DNA of 9,310 nt. Origin: Nanobdellota archaeon (GTDB taxonomy: Archaea > Nanobdellota > Nanobdellia > Woesearchaeales > GW2011-AR9). Position numbers and translations under genes: made by a program. The notes under the pieces are model-generated. The model ran no database searches. It saw only the letters and a list, made by a program, of their open reading frames with translations, and was not told the origin of the DNA. The stretch is taken from the NCBI GenBank assembly GCA_030695685.1, contig JAUYPT010000038.1, forward strand, positions 1 through 9,310. Reading direction: 5' to 3'. This document shows, piece after piece, positions 1-7,077 of this stretch (position 1 is its first letter; each line of letters begins with the position of its first letter).

Positions 1-453
1 AAAGAATTAGAAATAAAACCACGAAAAGGCTTTCTGGAGTTCTTCCATGAAGTAAGAACAATGGGGATTAAATGTACTATAGGATCATTAACAAACAGAG
101 AGCAAGCTCTCACACTTCTCGAAAAAAGCGGTATTGGGAAATTATTTGGCTACGAGAATATTGTCCTGCGGGAAGACGTTCAAAATCCTAAGCCTTCACC
201 GGACGTCTGGATTGCGACGGCAAGAAAAGCCAACGTTGAACCGAGGCAGCAGCTTATTTTTGAAGACTCGCCGCGTGGAATCCAAGGGGCAATCTGCATC
301 GGCGCCTACTGCATCGGTATGCCTATCTATAATCGCCCAGATACAATCCAAGAATTAGTTAAGGAAGGTGCACAAAGAGTGTTTATGTGCTGGAGCGAGA
401 TAAATCCGCAAAAATTAATAGAAAATGTTAATGAAGAACGTTTTAGTGGATGA
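1..453 (+). CDS. HAD-superfamily phosphatase, subfamily IA-like (5' end outside window)
   Basis: The frame is open from base 1 to a TGA at 451-453, giving 150 visible residues. The internal ATG at 61 is not the true start, because the upstream codons continue a plausible cap-to-core helix (FLEFFHE). What is visible is the second half of a haloacid-dehalogenase fold: motif II around visible residues 27-32 (IGSLTN), the motif III lysine in NPKPSPDVW (about residue 64), and motif IV FEDSPRG (acidic pair at about 88-89). The FEDSPRG form is typical of beta-phosphoglucomutase and phosphoglycolate-phosphatase relatives, which act on small phosphorylated sugars or acids in the cytoplasm. The nucleophile motif DxD lies outside the window, so activity cannot be judged. 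The substrate is unknown; a sugar-phosphate role would suit the neighbourhood, but that is inference. The next gene starts 68 bp downstream with its own TATA-like box, so it is probably a separate transcript. Confidence 0.85.
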   Translation, partial: KELEIKPRKGFLEFFHEVRTMGIKCTIGSLTNREQALTLLEKSGIGKLFGYENIVLREDVQNPKPSPDVWIATARKANVEPRQQLIFEDSPRGIQGAICIGAYCIGMPIYNRPDTIQELVKEGAQRVFMCWSEINPQKLIENVNEERFSG

Positions 454-491
454 ACTACTAATCCCTAAACATAGAAATGTGTATCACAAAC

Positions 492-501
492 TTAATATAT
501 A
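492..501 (+). promoter_or_regulatory. Archaeal-type TATA box before the redoxin gene
   Basis: The sequence TTAATATATA is centred about 25 bp before the ATG at 522. In archaea transcription begins about 26 bp after the box centre, so the message would start at or next to the ATG (leaderless). No Shine-Dalgarno sequence precedes the ATG. This supports 522 as the true start of the gene instead of the downstream ATG at 644. It is judged by eye only. Confidence 0.45.
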
Positions 502-521
502 ATAATCCATCATTTATTTCG

Positions 522-1072
522 ATGGCACTTGATCCCAGTTTAAAGAAAGGTGATATAGCCCCTAATTTTGTCCTCTGGGGCGTCGATAACCAATATCATT
601 CTCTCAGGACATTAAAGGTAAAAAAGGAACACTTATTATTTTCATGAGCAATCAGTGCCCAACGGTGACGCTAAAAATTCCGGCAATTAAAAAAATTGCC
701 CATGACTTTAAGCAGCAGGGAATTCAGGTTATAGGAATTAATGCCAACGAATCAGAGCATTATCCTGAAGAGTCTTTTGAAAAAATGCAGGAATATTTCA
801 AACTGTGGGAGATTGATTTTTATTATCTTCATGATGACGCACGATCCATTGCCAGGAGCTTTGGGGCGGCCTGCACCCCAGATTCATTCTTTTTAGATGG
901 AAGTCTAGAGTTGATTTTTCGCTCACGGCTAGATGATGATCCTCTCACACAGAAGACATCAAAACAGGAGATGTACGACGCCATCACTGAATTTTTGGAG
1001 AAGGGAAAAATATCACTGCCAGAACAGCCAAGTATGGGAAGCAGTATTAAATGGAGATTTGAGGATATGTAA
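522..1072 (+). CDS. AhpC/TSA-type thioredoxin-fold protein, frame-shifted near base 608
   Basis: This is a cytoplasmic redoxin-like protein, probably a thiol peroxidase or disulfide oxidoreductase. From the ATG at 522 one frame reads MALDPSLKKGDIAPNF then VLWGVDNQYHSLR, the usual start of this family (KGDxAPxF). At 606-608 the family match moves to another frame, which continues DIKGKKGTLIIFMSNQCP and runs to the TAA at 1070-1072. Joined, they give about 183 residues, a normal family length. Marks of the family are the SNQCP cysteine (HCPYV in many relatives), YPEESFEKM, the GAACTPD cysteine, LDD and a C-terminal PSMGSSIKW. One G seems lost from an expected AGG-GAC. Without it, the ATG at 644 would give a 142-residue protein lacking the first strand and just keeping the cysteine. 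Either the sequence has a one-base error or the gene is freshly broken; there is no slippery heptamer to suggest programmed shifting. Confidence 0.8.
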
Positions 1073-1080
1073 GTTTGAGA

Positions 1081-1088
1081 TTTTTCTT
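1081..1088 (+). terminator. Possible T-run terminator after the redoxin gene
   Basis: TTTTTCTT begins 9 bp after the redoxin stop, with no hairpin before it. Archaeal terminators are often simple U-tracts, so this could end the transcript, but such runs are common in A+T-rich sequence. Confidence 0.3.
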
Positions 1089-1094
1089 GTCACC

Positions 1095-1107
1095 AAAAAA
1101 AAGAAAA
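1095..1107 (-). terminator. Possible T-run terminator for the radical SAM gene, in the 1073-1240 spacer
   Basis: On the minus strand this reads TTTTCTTTTTTTT, the strongest T-tract in the spacer between the two convergent genes, about 135 bp past the radical SAM stop codon. No hairpin is evident. Apart from this, the 168-bp spacer holds only A+T-rich sequence and a chance-level pair of GCTCGCT words at 1178 and 1220. Confidence 0.3.
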
Positions 1108-1240
1108 GCTTGCTATGATTTTCCTATACTGAAAGAACGAATTAATCATAAATTAATGGTTAGTTGTCTCATATATAGCTCGCTTATGGAACAAACTAAA
1201 TAATTATGAAATATTGTATGCTCGCTATAAAATGCCGAAA

Positions 1241-2764
1241 CTAAGAAGAAACATCTTTTTCCTCCTGCATGTTCTGCTCCGACAGAGGATTGGCTGCTTC
1301 AACGTCCACACCGCACTTCCTTCGAGTTTCTTTCCGCCAGATTTCTAATTCCTCAAGTGTAATACCGCACACCTCAACAATCTTCTTCTTTTTTGCTTCC
1401 GTTTTAAAATTAATCCGATCCCATTCAAATGCACGGAGAATTTCCAATTCTGAGGGAGTAAATTCCTTGGTCGTAATCAAGCCTTTTCCAAAGCCATAAT
1501 ATTTAGGGTCTTCAAAATTAAAGTCTGCCGGCAAGAAATTTTCTCTTTTGGCAACTTCGTAAAGTTCCGTTCTTTCAAACGGTGTGGCGATGGAAAAAAG
1601 GACATAATCCACATCAATATCTTCGGCATACCTAAATGTCTGGCGGATGTCATCCCACGTTTCTCCAGGATAGCCAATGATAAACCGGCATATTAACTCC
1701 ATTCCCAATTCTTTTATCTTTTTGAAAATAGGATATGTTTTCTCCAGGATAACGGGCTTCTTCATCAGCCGTAGGGTATGCGGTGATCCAGACTCAATCG
1801 AAAGGGTGATTTGATAACAGCCGCTTGCCTTCATCTTTTCCAAGATTTCATCATCCATTAGCCAGACAGCCATGTTATTATTTTTCCACTGCAGGTCATA
1901 TTTACGCTCAATAAGTCCATCAAGAATGGCAAGAAATTTTTTCCGATCAATCAAGATGTTGTCATCCACAAAATTCAGTTCTTTGATACCATAGTTTTTA
2001 ACCAGCATATCAATTTCGGCAAGCGTATGCTCCGGCGAGCGAAAGACTACATCATTTCCGTAAATCCTGGCGCTGCTGCAAAACGTACAATGATAATAAC
2101 AGCCTCTGGAAGTCATAATTTGCCCAACCGGCAAGCGCTTAAAATAAAAGTTCTGGGTATATTTCTGCCGGATGTTAATATATTTATCCATATCAAAGTT
2201 TGAATAATCTGGAAGAGGAAATTGATCCAAATTTTTTATCCTTTTGATGGTAGGATTAATAGTAAATGTCTTCTCTCCTGGCTTTTGGTAGGCAAGGCCG
2301 TCTACTTTGTCAAATTCTTTTTTCCCACGAATTTCCAGCAATAGTTCCGGCAGCCTTTCCTCTCCCTCACTTCTTATAATAAAATCTATATTTTGGTCTA
2401 AGACAGCGACATTTATTGATAAGGTCGGATAGATGCCGCCAAGAATAGTGATAATATCAGGATTTACTTGCTTAGCCAGCTCAAAAATTTTATGCACGCA
2501 CTCCTTATACTCCAGAGTCATGCCGCTTACCAGAACATAATGAGGGTTATATTCCACAATCCTGGCCTTCACCTGGTTTTCCGTAAGGTTCTCGAGGTTA
2601 GCATCAATAAGGCCGACATCATATCCATCTCTCTTTAAGATGGCAGTGAGAATAGCAAGCGTCGTGGGTGAGCTCTGCCAATACCTTTTCCCATACCAAG
2701 CAGTATTGGCAATAATGAATACAAATTTTTGAGAATCTGTATTTTTAGACGAAATAATAATCAC
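1241..2764 (-). CDS. Cobalamin-binding-domain radical SAM enzyme (BchE-like architecture)
   Basis: This is a 507-residue cytoplasmic iron-sulfur enzyme of class B architecture. Residues about 13-145 form a B12-binding-like Rossmann domain (SSPTTLAIL, LGGIYPTLS at 108-116, RSEGEE at 131-136). A radical SAM barrel follows, with the cluster motif CxxxCxxC at C222, C226 and C229 (TSRGCYYHCTFC), VDDN at 266-269, SIESGSP at 322-328 and IGYPGET at 363-369. The tail (about 440-507) is charged and lacks extra cysteine clusters. Relatives include Mg-protoporphyrin cyclase-type and C- or P-methylating enzymes acting on unreactive carbons. The substrate here is unknown; glycan or lipid modification is suggested only by the neighbours. 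The DxHxxG cobalamin-ligand motif is not seen; the equivalent place reads LIDANLENL, as in many family members that bind B12 without the histidine. The start is GTG, the only in-frame candidate: a stop lies 15 bp upstream (2780-2782) and no early ATG exists. Confidence 0.9.
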   Translation of the reverse strand: MIIISSKNTDSQKFVFIIANTAWYGKRYWQSSPTTLAILTAILKRDGYDVGLIDANLENLTENQVKARIVEYNPHYVLVSGMTLEYKECVHKIFELAKQVNPDIITILGGIYPTLSINVAVLDQNIDFIIRSEGEERLPELLLEIRGKKEFDKVDGLAYQKPGEKTFTINPTIKRIKNLDQFPLPDYSNFDMDKYINIRQKYTQNFYFKRLPVGQIMTSRGCYYHCTFCSSARIYGNDVVFRSPEHTLAEIDMLVKNYGIKELNFVDDNILIDRKKFLAILDGLIERKYDLQWKNNNMAVWLMDDEILEKMKASGCYQITLSIESGSPHTLRLMKKPVILEKTYPIFKKIKELGMELICRFIIGYPGETWDDIRQTFRYAEDIDVDYVLFSIATPFERTELYEVAKRENFLPADFNFEDPKYYGFGKGLITTKEFTPSELEILRAFEWDRINFKTEAKKKKIVEVCGITLEELEIWRKETRRKCGVDVEAANPLSEQNMQEEKDVSS

Positions 2765-2767
2765 CTT

Positions 2768-2773
2768 CCTCCT
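2768..2773 (-). promoter_or_regulatory. Shine-Dalgarno AGGAGG before a GTG start
   Basis: On the minus strand AGGAGG is followed by AAG and then the GTG at 2764. The match to the 16S rRNA 3' end is perfect, but the 3-base spacer is short. It decides the start of the radical SAM gene, since no ATG is available. It is the only clear ribosome binding site in the window. Confidence 0.55.
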
Positions 2774-2817
2774 TCGAGCTTAAAGTAAATTAACCTCTCA
2801 TAATAGTTGTTATATCC

Positions 2818-2826
2818 TATTTAAAG
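2818..2826 (-). promoter_or_regulatory. TATA-like box upstream of the radical SAM gene
   Basis: The minus strand reads CTTTAAATA here, a good archaeal TATA match. A start site about 26 bp on, near 2796, would leave a leader of about 30 nt that includes the AGGAGG site. The 195-bp gap to the upstream kinase-isomerase gene suggests that the radical SAM gene has its own promoter. I see no small ORF or structured RNA in the rest of that gap. Confidence 0.4.
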
Positions 2827-2959
2827 GTTATGAATTTTTGGTTGAGGACAATAGTTCCGCATATAATTTCTCCTCACTTAAAGGAAACAAATTTAATGTT
2901 TGTAGTTTTTACAAAATCTACAATGAAAATTCCAGCAGGGATTTCAGCAATATCTGAAG

Positions 2960-4603
2960 TCAATCCACCCGGCTTTGGCGGACTTCTCCTATTTTAGTGT
3001 TCTCCAACCGAGTGGTGAGCAGCCGCTTGATACAATGCGTTATCACCAAGTTATGGATATCTTCAGAAATTTCCATGTCATTTACTTCAGCATGGACAGT
3101 TAATGAAGCACTTTCCTTAATCCGGCCGCCTTTATAACCACAAATGGCCACAGTCCTGGCGCCGATGCTGTTGCTGTACTCGATTGCTTTAACAACATTG
3201 ACAGAATTACCGCTGCCAGAGATGCCGATGACAATATCGTCCTTACGCAGGAAATTTTTCAATTGCTCGATGAAAATGTCATCGTACGAAATATCGTTGG
3301 CAATGGCCATCATTGCTGGAGTGTTGTCATTAAGGCAAATAACCTTAAATCTTTTCTCTAAGCCATAGGAAACGCCCATCACCAGATCCCCACAGAAATG
3401 CGACGCCGTAGCCGCGCTGCCTCCATTGCCGAAAACATAGATCATGCGGCCGTTGTGATAAGCATCTAGCAGCAGCTCTGTAAACTGGGAGATGTTTTTC
3501 TTATCCAGATTGTTTAGCGTATTGTTAACAGTATTGAAATAGGAATCAATCTCTTCTACATCCATAGAGGTGTAGAGCTTTTCGACGAAACTGATGATCT
3601 CTTCTTTGGTGACGCTGTGCCGGTTGCCCATAATATTGACAGCAATGCCCCCAACACAGTTGGCAATGAAAGGCATTAATTTGGCAGGGCAACGGGATAA
3701 TGACAGCAGAGAGGCAACAGAAAAGACAGCATCGCCAGCGCCAACAATATCCGTAATTTTAGTCACAAATGCCGGTGCTGAATGAATTGTGCCATGATCA
3801 AAATAGGCCGCGCCATGTTTTCCCAGCGTAACCAAAAACTGTGAATATCCTTTTATGTGGTGCAGTTTTTTAATCAGTGGTGGATAATCATGTGATCTTT
3901 CTCCAACGGCAAACATCAGCTCTGTCCCATCCATCGAAATAAATGATGGTTTGTTATATTTTGTTACATAATTGAAGCCAACATTAGCGCTGTTAGTCTG
4001 AACATTTACCGCAAGGTAAGGAGATTTTTCCTCTAATACCTTAATTATATTTTTGCTGATAAACCCATGTCCAAAGTCACCAACAATGACAAGGTCATAA
4101 TTGGACAGCTCTTTCTCTAAAAAGGCAATAATCTCCTGTTCTAAATCTTCCGCAATAGGTGCGTGATTAACATCCTCAATCATAAACAATTTTTCGTTTT
4201 CATTGCGCACATTCCTGATATACCTTCTTTTCTTTACCGTCGGAGAATTCTTTTTGACAAAAAATTTGGGATTGATTTTGGAGTTAAGTTTTGTCAAAAT
4301 AAAATCTTTATAATCATTGCGGTCTCCCAACAGTGTTACAAGAGTTACATTTTTGACAAAGCTGGACAAATGATTGGCAATGGCAAGAATCGCTCCAGCG
4401 TAAACTTCTTCGTTGATGTAATCAACCGTTAGCATCGGGTCTTTGGACATTCCTCCCCTCGGCTCCACAAAGCAATATTCATCAATGATCGTATCACCAA
4501 TAACTAATACTTTTTTGTCCTCAAACGAGTTCAAATAGGCTTTAATATCTTCTACAGAGAATATGTTTTTGATCTCTTTGACATACTGGTTAGAATCCAC
4601 CAT
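2960..4603 (-). CDS. Bifunctional PfkB sugar kinase / SIS phosphoheptose isomerase-like fusion
   Basis: This is a 547-residue soluble protein with two catalytic domains. Residues about 30-345 are a PfkB (ribokinase-fold) kinase resembling the HldE/RfaE kinase: VLVIGDTIIDEY (32-43), a region near 125-145 like the HldE lid (RRYIRNVRNENEKLF), VTLGKHG (258-264) and the phosphoryl-transfer motif IVGAGDAVF (286-294, catalytic D291). Residues about 370-535 are a SIS domain resembling GmhA: YVFGNGGSAATASHF (389-403), GISGSGNSVNVVKAIEYS (460-477) and EDIH (514-517). By alignment in my head, H517 matches the GmhA catalytic His180, while Glu65 is replaced by D406. Together they would convert sedoheptulose-7-phosphate to heptose-7-phosphate and phosphorylate C1. 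Single-domain relatives exist for each half; the fusion order kinase then isomerase differs from HldE (kinase then adenylyltransferase). The ATG at 4603 has no Shine-Dalgarno but a TATA-like box about 34 bp upstream. The sugar specificity is inferred. Confidence 0.88.
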   Translation of the reverse strand: MVDSNQYVKEIKNIFSVEDIKAYLNSFEDKKVLVIGDTIIDEYCFVEPRGGMSKDPMLTVDYINEEVYAGAILAIANHLSSFVKNVTLVTLLGDRNDYKDFILTKLNSKINPKFFVKKNSPTVKKRRYIRNVRNENEKLFMIEDVNHAPIAEDLEQEIIAFLEKELSNYDLVIVGDFGHGFISKNIIKVLEEKSPYLAVNVQTNSANVGFNYVTKYNKPSFISMDGTELMFAVGERSHDYPPLIKKLHHIKGYSQFLVTLGKHGAAYFDHGTIHSAPAFVTKITDIVGAGDAVFSVASLLSLSRCPAKLMPFIANCVGGIAVNIMGNRHSVTKEEIISFVEKLYTSMDVEEIDSYFNTVNNTLNNLDKKNISQFTELLLDAYHNGRMIYVFGNGGSAATASHFCGDLVMGVSYGLEKRFKVICLNDNTPAMMAIANDISYDDIFIEQLKNFLRKDDIVIGISGSGNSVNVVKAIEYSNSIGARTVAICGYKGGRIKESASLTVHAEVNDMEISEDIHNLVITHCIKRLLTTRLENTKIGEVRQSRVD

Positions 4604-4632
4604 TTTTTAGAAAAATAAAGATCATTTCCCTT

Positions 4633-4642
4633 TTTTAATATA
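4633..4642 (-). promoter_or_regulatory. TATA-like box for the kinase-isomerase gene
   Basis: The minus strand reads TATATTAAAA, centred about 34 bp before the ATG at 4603. A leader of roughly 9 nt would follow if this is an archaeal promoter. It lies back-to-back with the box of the divergent methyltransferase gene in the 112-bp space 4604-4715. Confidence 0.35.
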
Positions 4643-4680
4643 GTGAAACAAGAATCCAACCCGGAAGGGGATTTCATAAT

Positions 4681-4689
4681 CTTTATATG
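4681..4689 (+). promoter_or_regulatory. Archaeal-type TATA box for the methyltransferase gene
   Basis: CTTTATATG is a near-consensus archaeal TATA box, centred about 31 bp before the ATG at 4716. Transcription starting about 26 bp after the centre would leave only about 4 nt of leader. The bases just before the ATG (TTAAAAAAATC) contain no ribosome binding site, in keeping with a leaderless message. Confidence 0.5.
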
Positions 4690-4715
4690 CGCTTAACTGC
4701 AATGTTAAAAAAATC

Positions 4716-5978
4716 ATGAAACAAGCCTATCGCAGAGCCTCCTGCCGCTTATGTGAACAGAAAGACTTACATTTAGTCGTTGCCATGCCTTCGACTCCCA
4801 TCGGCGGTGATTTCGTTTCCGAGGATAAATTAGAGGAAGAACAGGAACTTTACCCACTGGATTTGCATCAATGCGCTGACTGCGGCCATGTCCAGCTTTT
4901 GGATGTCGTTGATCCGAAAGTTCTGTTTTCTCATTATACCTATTTTAGCGGAAGCACAGGATTAATCAACCATTTTGCAGAATATGCAGACAACGTTATT
5001 AAGAACAATAATCTTAGCACAGGATCTTTTATTGTTGACATTGGCAGTAATGACGGTGCTTTCCTCCAATTTTTCAAACAGAAAGGGATGAAAGTTTTGG
5101 GTATAGACCCTGCTGAAAACGTTGCCCAATTTGCCAATGATTCCGGGATAAAAACAGTTCCTGCAATGTTTGAGTTTAATCTTTCGCAAAAAATTAAGGA
5201 AGACTACGGGCCGGCTGATGTAATTACTGCCAATAATGTATTTGCCCATACTGATGACATGATTGGCATGGCAAAGAGTGTGAAAAATCTGCTTGCAGAA
5301 AATGGTGTTTTTTCCTTTGAGGTTTCTTACTTGCTTGACGTAGTTGATAAGATGCTGCTGGGAACAATATTTCATGAACATCTCTGTTATCATACCGTTA
5401 AGCCGTTAGCTTCTTTTCTCCAGCGCCAGGGGATGGAGCTTATTGATGTGAAACGAGTGCCGATTCAAGGAGGTTCTCTCATTTGCACTGCACAATTGGC
5501 TGGAGGGAAACGGAAAAAATCATCCTCTGTGGATGAACTTATCAAGCTCGAGGAAGAAAAGGGAGTTTATCAAATAAAATATTTAGAAGAATTCTCTCAA
5601 AAATTATCGTCTGCGAAAACAAAGGTAAACAACCTCATTTCTGACTTCAAAAAGCAAGGGAAAACAATTGCCGCTTTTGGAGCAGCCAGAGGCGGGACGC
5701 TGTTAACATATTATTTTGGATTAGGAAAATATCTGGATTATATAGTCGATGATGATCCACGCAAACAAACTACGTACAGCCCAGGATACCATATTCCTGT
5801 CGTTCCAACTTCTGCATTGTACGAACGCAGTCCGGATTATGTTTTTATCCTTGCCTGGGTGCATTCTAAGTCCATTATTAAAAACAATCGAGGCTATTTA
5901 GAACATGGCGGAAAATTCATTACATTTTTTCCGGAAGTGAAGATCATCGGACATATAAATAAGGAAATATCTACCTAA
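4716..5978 (+). CDS. SAM-dependent sugar C-methyltransferase (TylC3/NovU/TcaB9 type)
   Basis: This 420-residue protein has the complete three-part layout of the nucleotide-sugar C-3 methyltransferases. The N-terminal zinc-binding domain has C10-x2-C13 and C53-x2-C56. The central SAM-binding Rossmann domain has FIVDIGSNDGAFL (105-117) and VLGIDP (127-132). The active-site signature HEH lies at 220-222 (TIFHEHLCYHT), followed by QGGSL (251-255). The C-terminal Rossmann domain has AFGAARGGTLL (320-330) and DDDPRKQTTYSPGYHIPVVP (345-364), both family hallmarks. Known members methylate a keto-deoxysugar bound to a nucleotide, making branched sugars. The residue before HEH is Phe where I recall Tyr in TcaB9; the effect is unknown. 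The protein is cytoplasmic, with no signal peptide or membrane segment. It is transcribed divergently from the kinase-isomerase gene, so joint control is possible. Its sugar substrate is inferred; no dehydratase or epimerase lies in the window. Confidence 0.9.
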   Translation: MKQAYRRASCRLCEQKDLHLVVAMPSTPIGGDFVSEDKLEEEQELYPLDLHQCADCGHVQLLDVVDPKVLFSHYTYFSGSTGLINHFAEYADNVIKNNNLSTGSFIVDIGSNDGAFLQFFKQKGMKVLGIDPAENVAQFANDSGIKTVPAMFEFNLSQKIKEDYGPADVITANNVFAHTDDMIGMAKSVKNLLAENGVFSFEVSYLLDVVDKMLLGTIFHEHLCYHTVKPLASFLQRQGMELIDVKRVPIQGGSLICTAQLAGGKRKKSSSVDELIKLEEEKGVYQIKYLEEFSQKLSSAKTKVNNLISDFKKQGKTIAAFGAARGGTLLTYYFGLGKYLDYIVDDDPRKQTTYSPGYHIPVVPTSALYERSPDYVFILAWVHSKSIIKNNRGYLEHGGKFITFFPEVKIIGHINKEIST

Positions 5979-5983
5979 GACAT

Positions 5984-7048
5984 TTATTTTTCCTGAATAT
6001 CCAAGTACAGCCCGGCAATTGTTCCTTGCCCGATATTAAAGCCCAATCTATTATTCATCAATCCTTGTAAAGCCTCTTTCGATTGCGGAAGCGCATATAA
6101 ACGGTCGTGCTCTTTCAATGCTTCCTCATTCCCATAACAGCGTGCGGCAATCTCTTCCACCGTTATTGAAGGATCAACATCAACAGTGTAGAATGGATCA
6201 AATACTCTTACTAAAGTCCTGAGGAGATGAACATTATTACCAATGTCAATTTCGCCACGATTAAGCAGTAATTCTTCTTGGTGCTCTTCTTCTCCCAATT
6301 TTCTCATATAGCCGGCAAAGTCAGCTGGACCATTTCCAAAATATTTTTCTTCCCACATTGGTGTTCCACCGATGACGCTCAGCTCTCCCCCTTCGCTAGT
6401 CCTTCCTCGTTGTCTCCTTCCCAAAACAAAATAATCTTGCCCGTTCTCTCCTTTCGCTTTCACAATAAAAGCAGCTCCTAGTAAATTTGATAAGACGTCG
6501 GTTCCTTTCCTGCTCTCTCTTCCATTGACAACGACATAATCCCTTAACGTTACGCCGTCAGGAAATGACTGATCATCCGGCCTGAGCGGATCGTCCTGAG
6601 CAGCATCGGTTGCTTTAAATTGGGTATAGGTCATTGCTTGCCCGATTAATGTTGCTTCCTGCTCGGAGAAATGCCAGTCACGAACGCTTACATTTTTTCC
6701 GTCGTGACCTCCGCTTTTAATTAACTTTTCCAGAGCTCTTTTCTTCCGTGAATTGAGTGCTTTCGCGAACCTTTGACCGGGCTCAAACGGCTCATCTAGT
6801 GTTTCCATGGTTATGTCTGCTAACCTATACGTGCCTTCAAAAATAGCCGGAATTGTCTTCCCATACACTTCTAAAAAATGTTCATCATGATACGTCTCAA
6901 CAAGCTGATGCATTTCTCTCTCTTTTGGAGCAAGAATATCTCTTTCTGTTGGAAGCGGCGCACTCTCTCCTGGCTGCAAGAAAAATTCTTTCATAAAGAT
7001 ATTTGACCCTAATGGAATGTTGTTAATGTGTTGGTGAAACATATTCAT
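5984..7048 (-). CDS. Unrecognised protein with a degenerate Nudix-like core
   Basis: I do not recognise this 354-residue soluble protein as a named family. Residues about 185-275 look like a Nudix fold: a hydrophobic strand (LLGAAFIVKAKG, 189-200), a second strand with basic residues (YFVLGRRQRG, 206-215), then ELSVIGGTPMWEE (222-234), which supplies the G-x5-E of the Nudix box (G228, E234). The helix half appears as EEEHQEEL (253-260), where REUxEE is expected, but about 11 extra residues separate the two halves and Arg is replaced by Glu. If this reading holds, it may hydrolyse or merely bind a nucleoside-diphosphate derivative, perhaps a nucleotide sugar. The N-terminal 180 residues are charged and have no motif known to me. 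The stop is 5 bp from that of the convergent methyltransferase gene. The start may be the ATG at 7048 or the third codon at 7042, which is better spaced (9 nt) from GGGGG at 7052-7056. Confidence 0.75.
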   Translation of the reverse strand: MNMFHQHINNIPLGSNIFMKEFFLQPGESAPLPTERDILAPKEREMHQLVETYHDEHFLEVYGKTIPAIFEGTYRLADITMETLDEPFEPGQRFAKALNSRKKRALEKLIKSGGHDGKNVSVRDWHFSEQEATLIGQAMTYTQFKATDAAQDDPLRPDDQSFPDGVTLRDYVVVNGRESRKGTDVLSNLLGAAFIVKAKGENGQDYFVLGRRQRGRTSEGGELSVIGGTPMWEEKYFGNGPADFAGYMRKLGEEEHQEELLLNRGEIDIGNNVHLLRTLVRVFDPFYTVDVDPSITVEEIAARCYGNEEALKEHDRLYALPQSKEALQGLMNNRLGFNIGQGTIAGLYLDIQEK

Positions 7049-7077
7049 GTACCCCCTATTGTTGAATTTTTTGAAAT

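Noticed and set aside
604..616. Programmed -1 frameshifting in the redoxin gene
   Set aside because: No X-XXY-YYZ slippery heptamer or downstream hairpin is visible, and this family is not known to use recoding.
644..1072. ATG 644 as the start of the redoxin gene
   Set aside because: It would remove the conserved KGDIAPNF-type N-terminus and first strands, which are present just upstream in another frame and preceded by a TATA-like box.
1178..1229. Two copies of GCTCGCT 42 bp apart in the convergent spacer
   Set aside because: A 7-base repeat pair without further copies, and the same word with a similar flank also occurs near 7550 in coding sequence, so chance is sufficient.
2765..2959. Possible small gene or structured RNA between the two minus-strand genes
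   Set aside because: Only very short open frames and no convincing stem-loop were found; the promoter and ribosome binding site explain the part near 2764.
4163..4432. 89-codon open frame on the plus strand opposite the kinase domain
   Set aside because: It lies antisense to conserved PfkB sequence, with no ribosome binding site or homology-like features.
4962..5393. 143-codon open frame on the minus strand inside the methyltransferase gene
   Set aside because: It is antisense to the conserved SAM-binding region and its translation looks like random composition.
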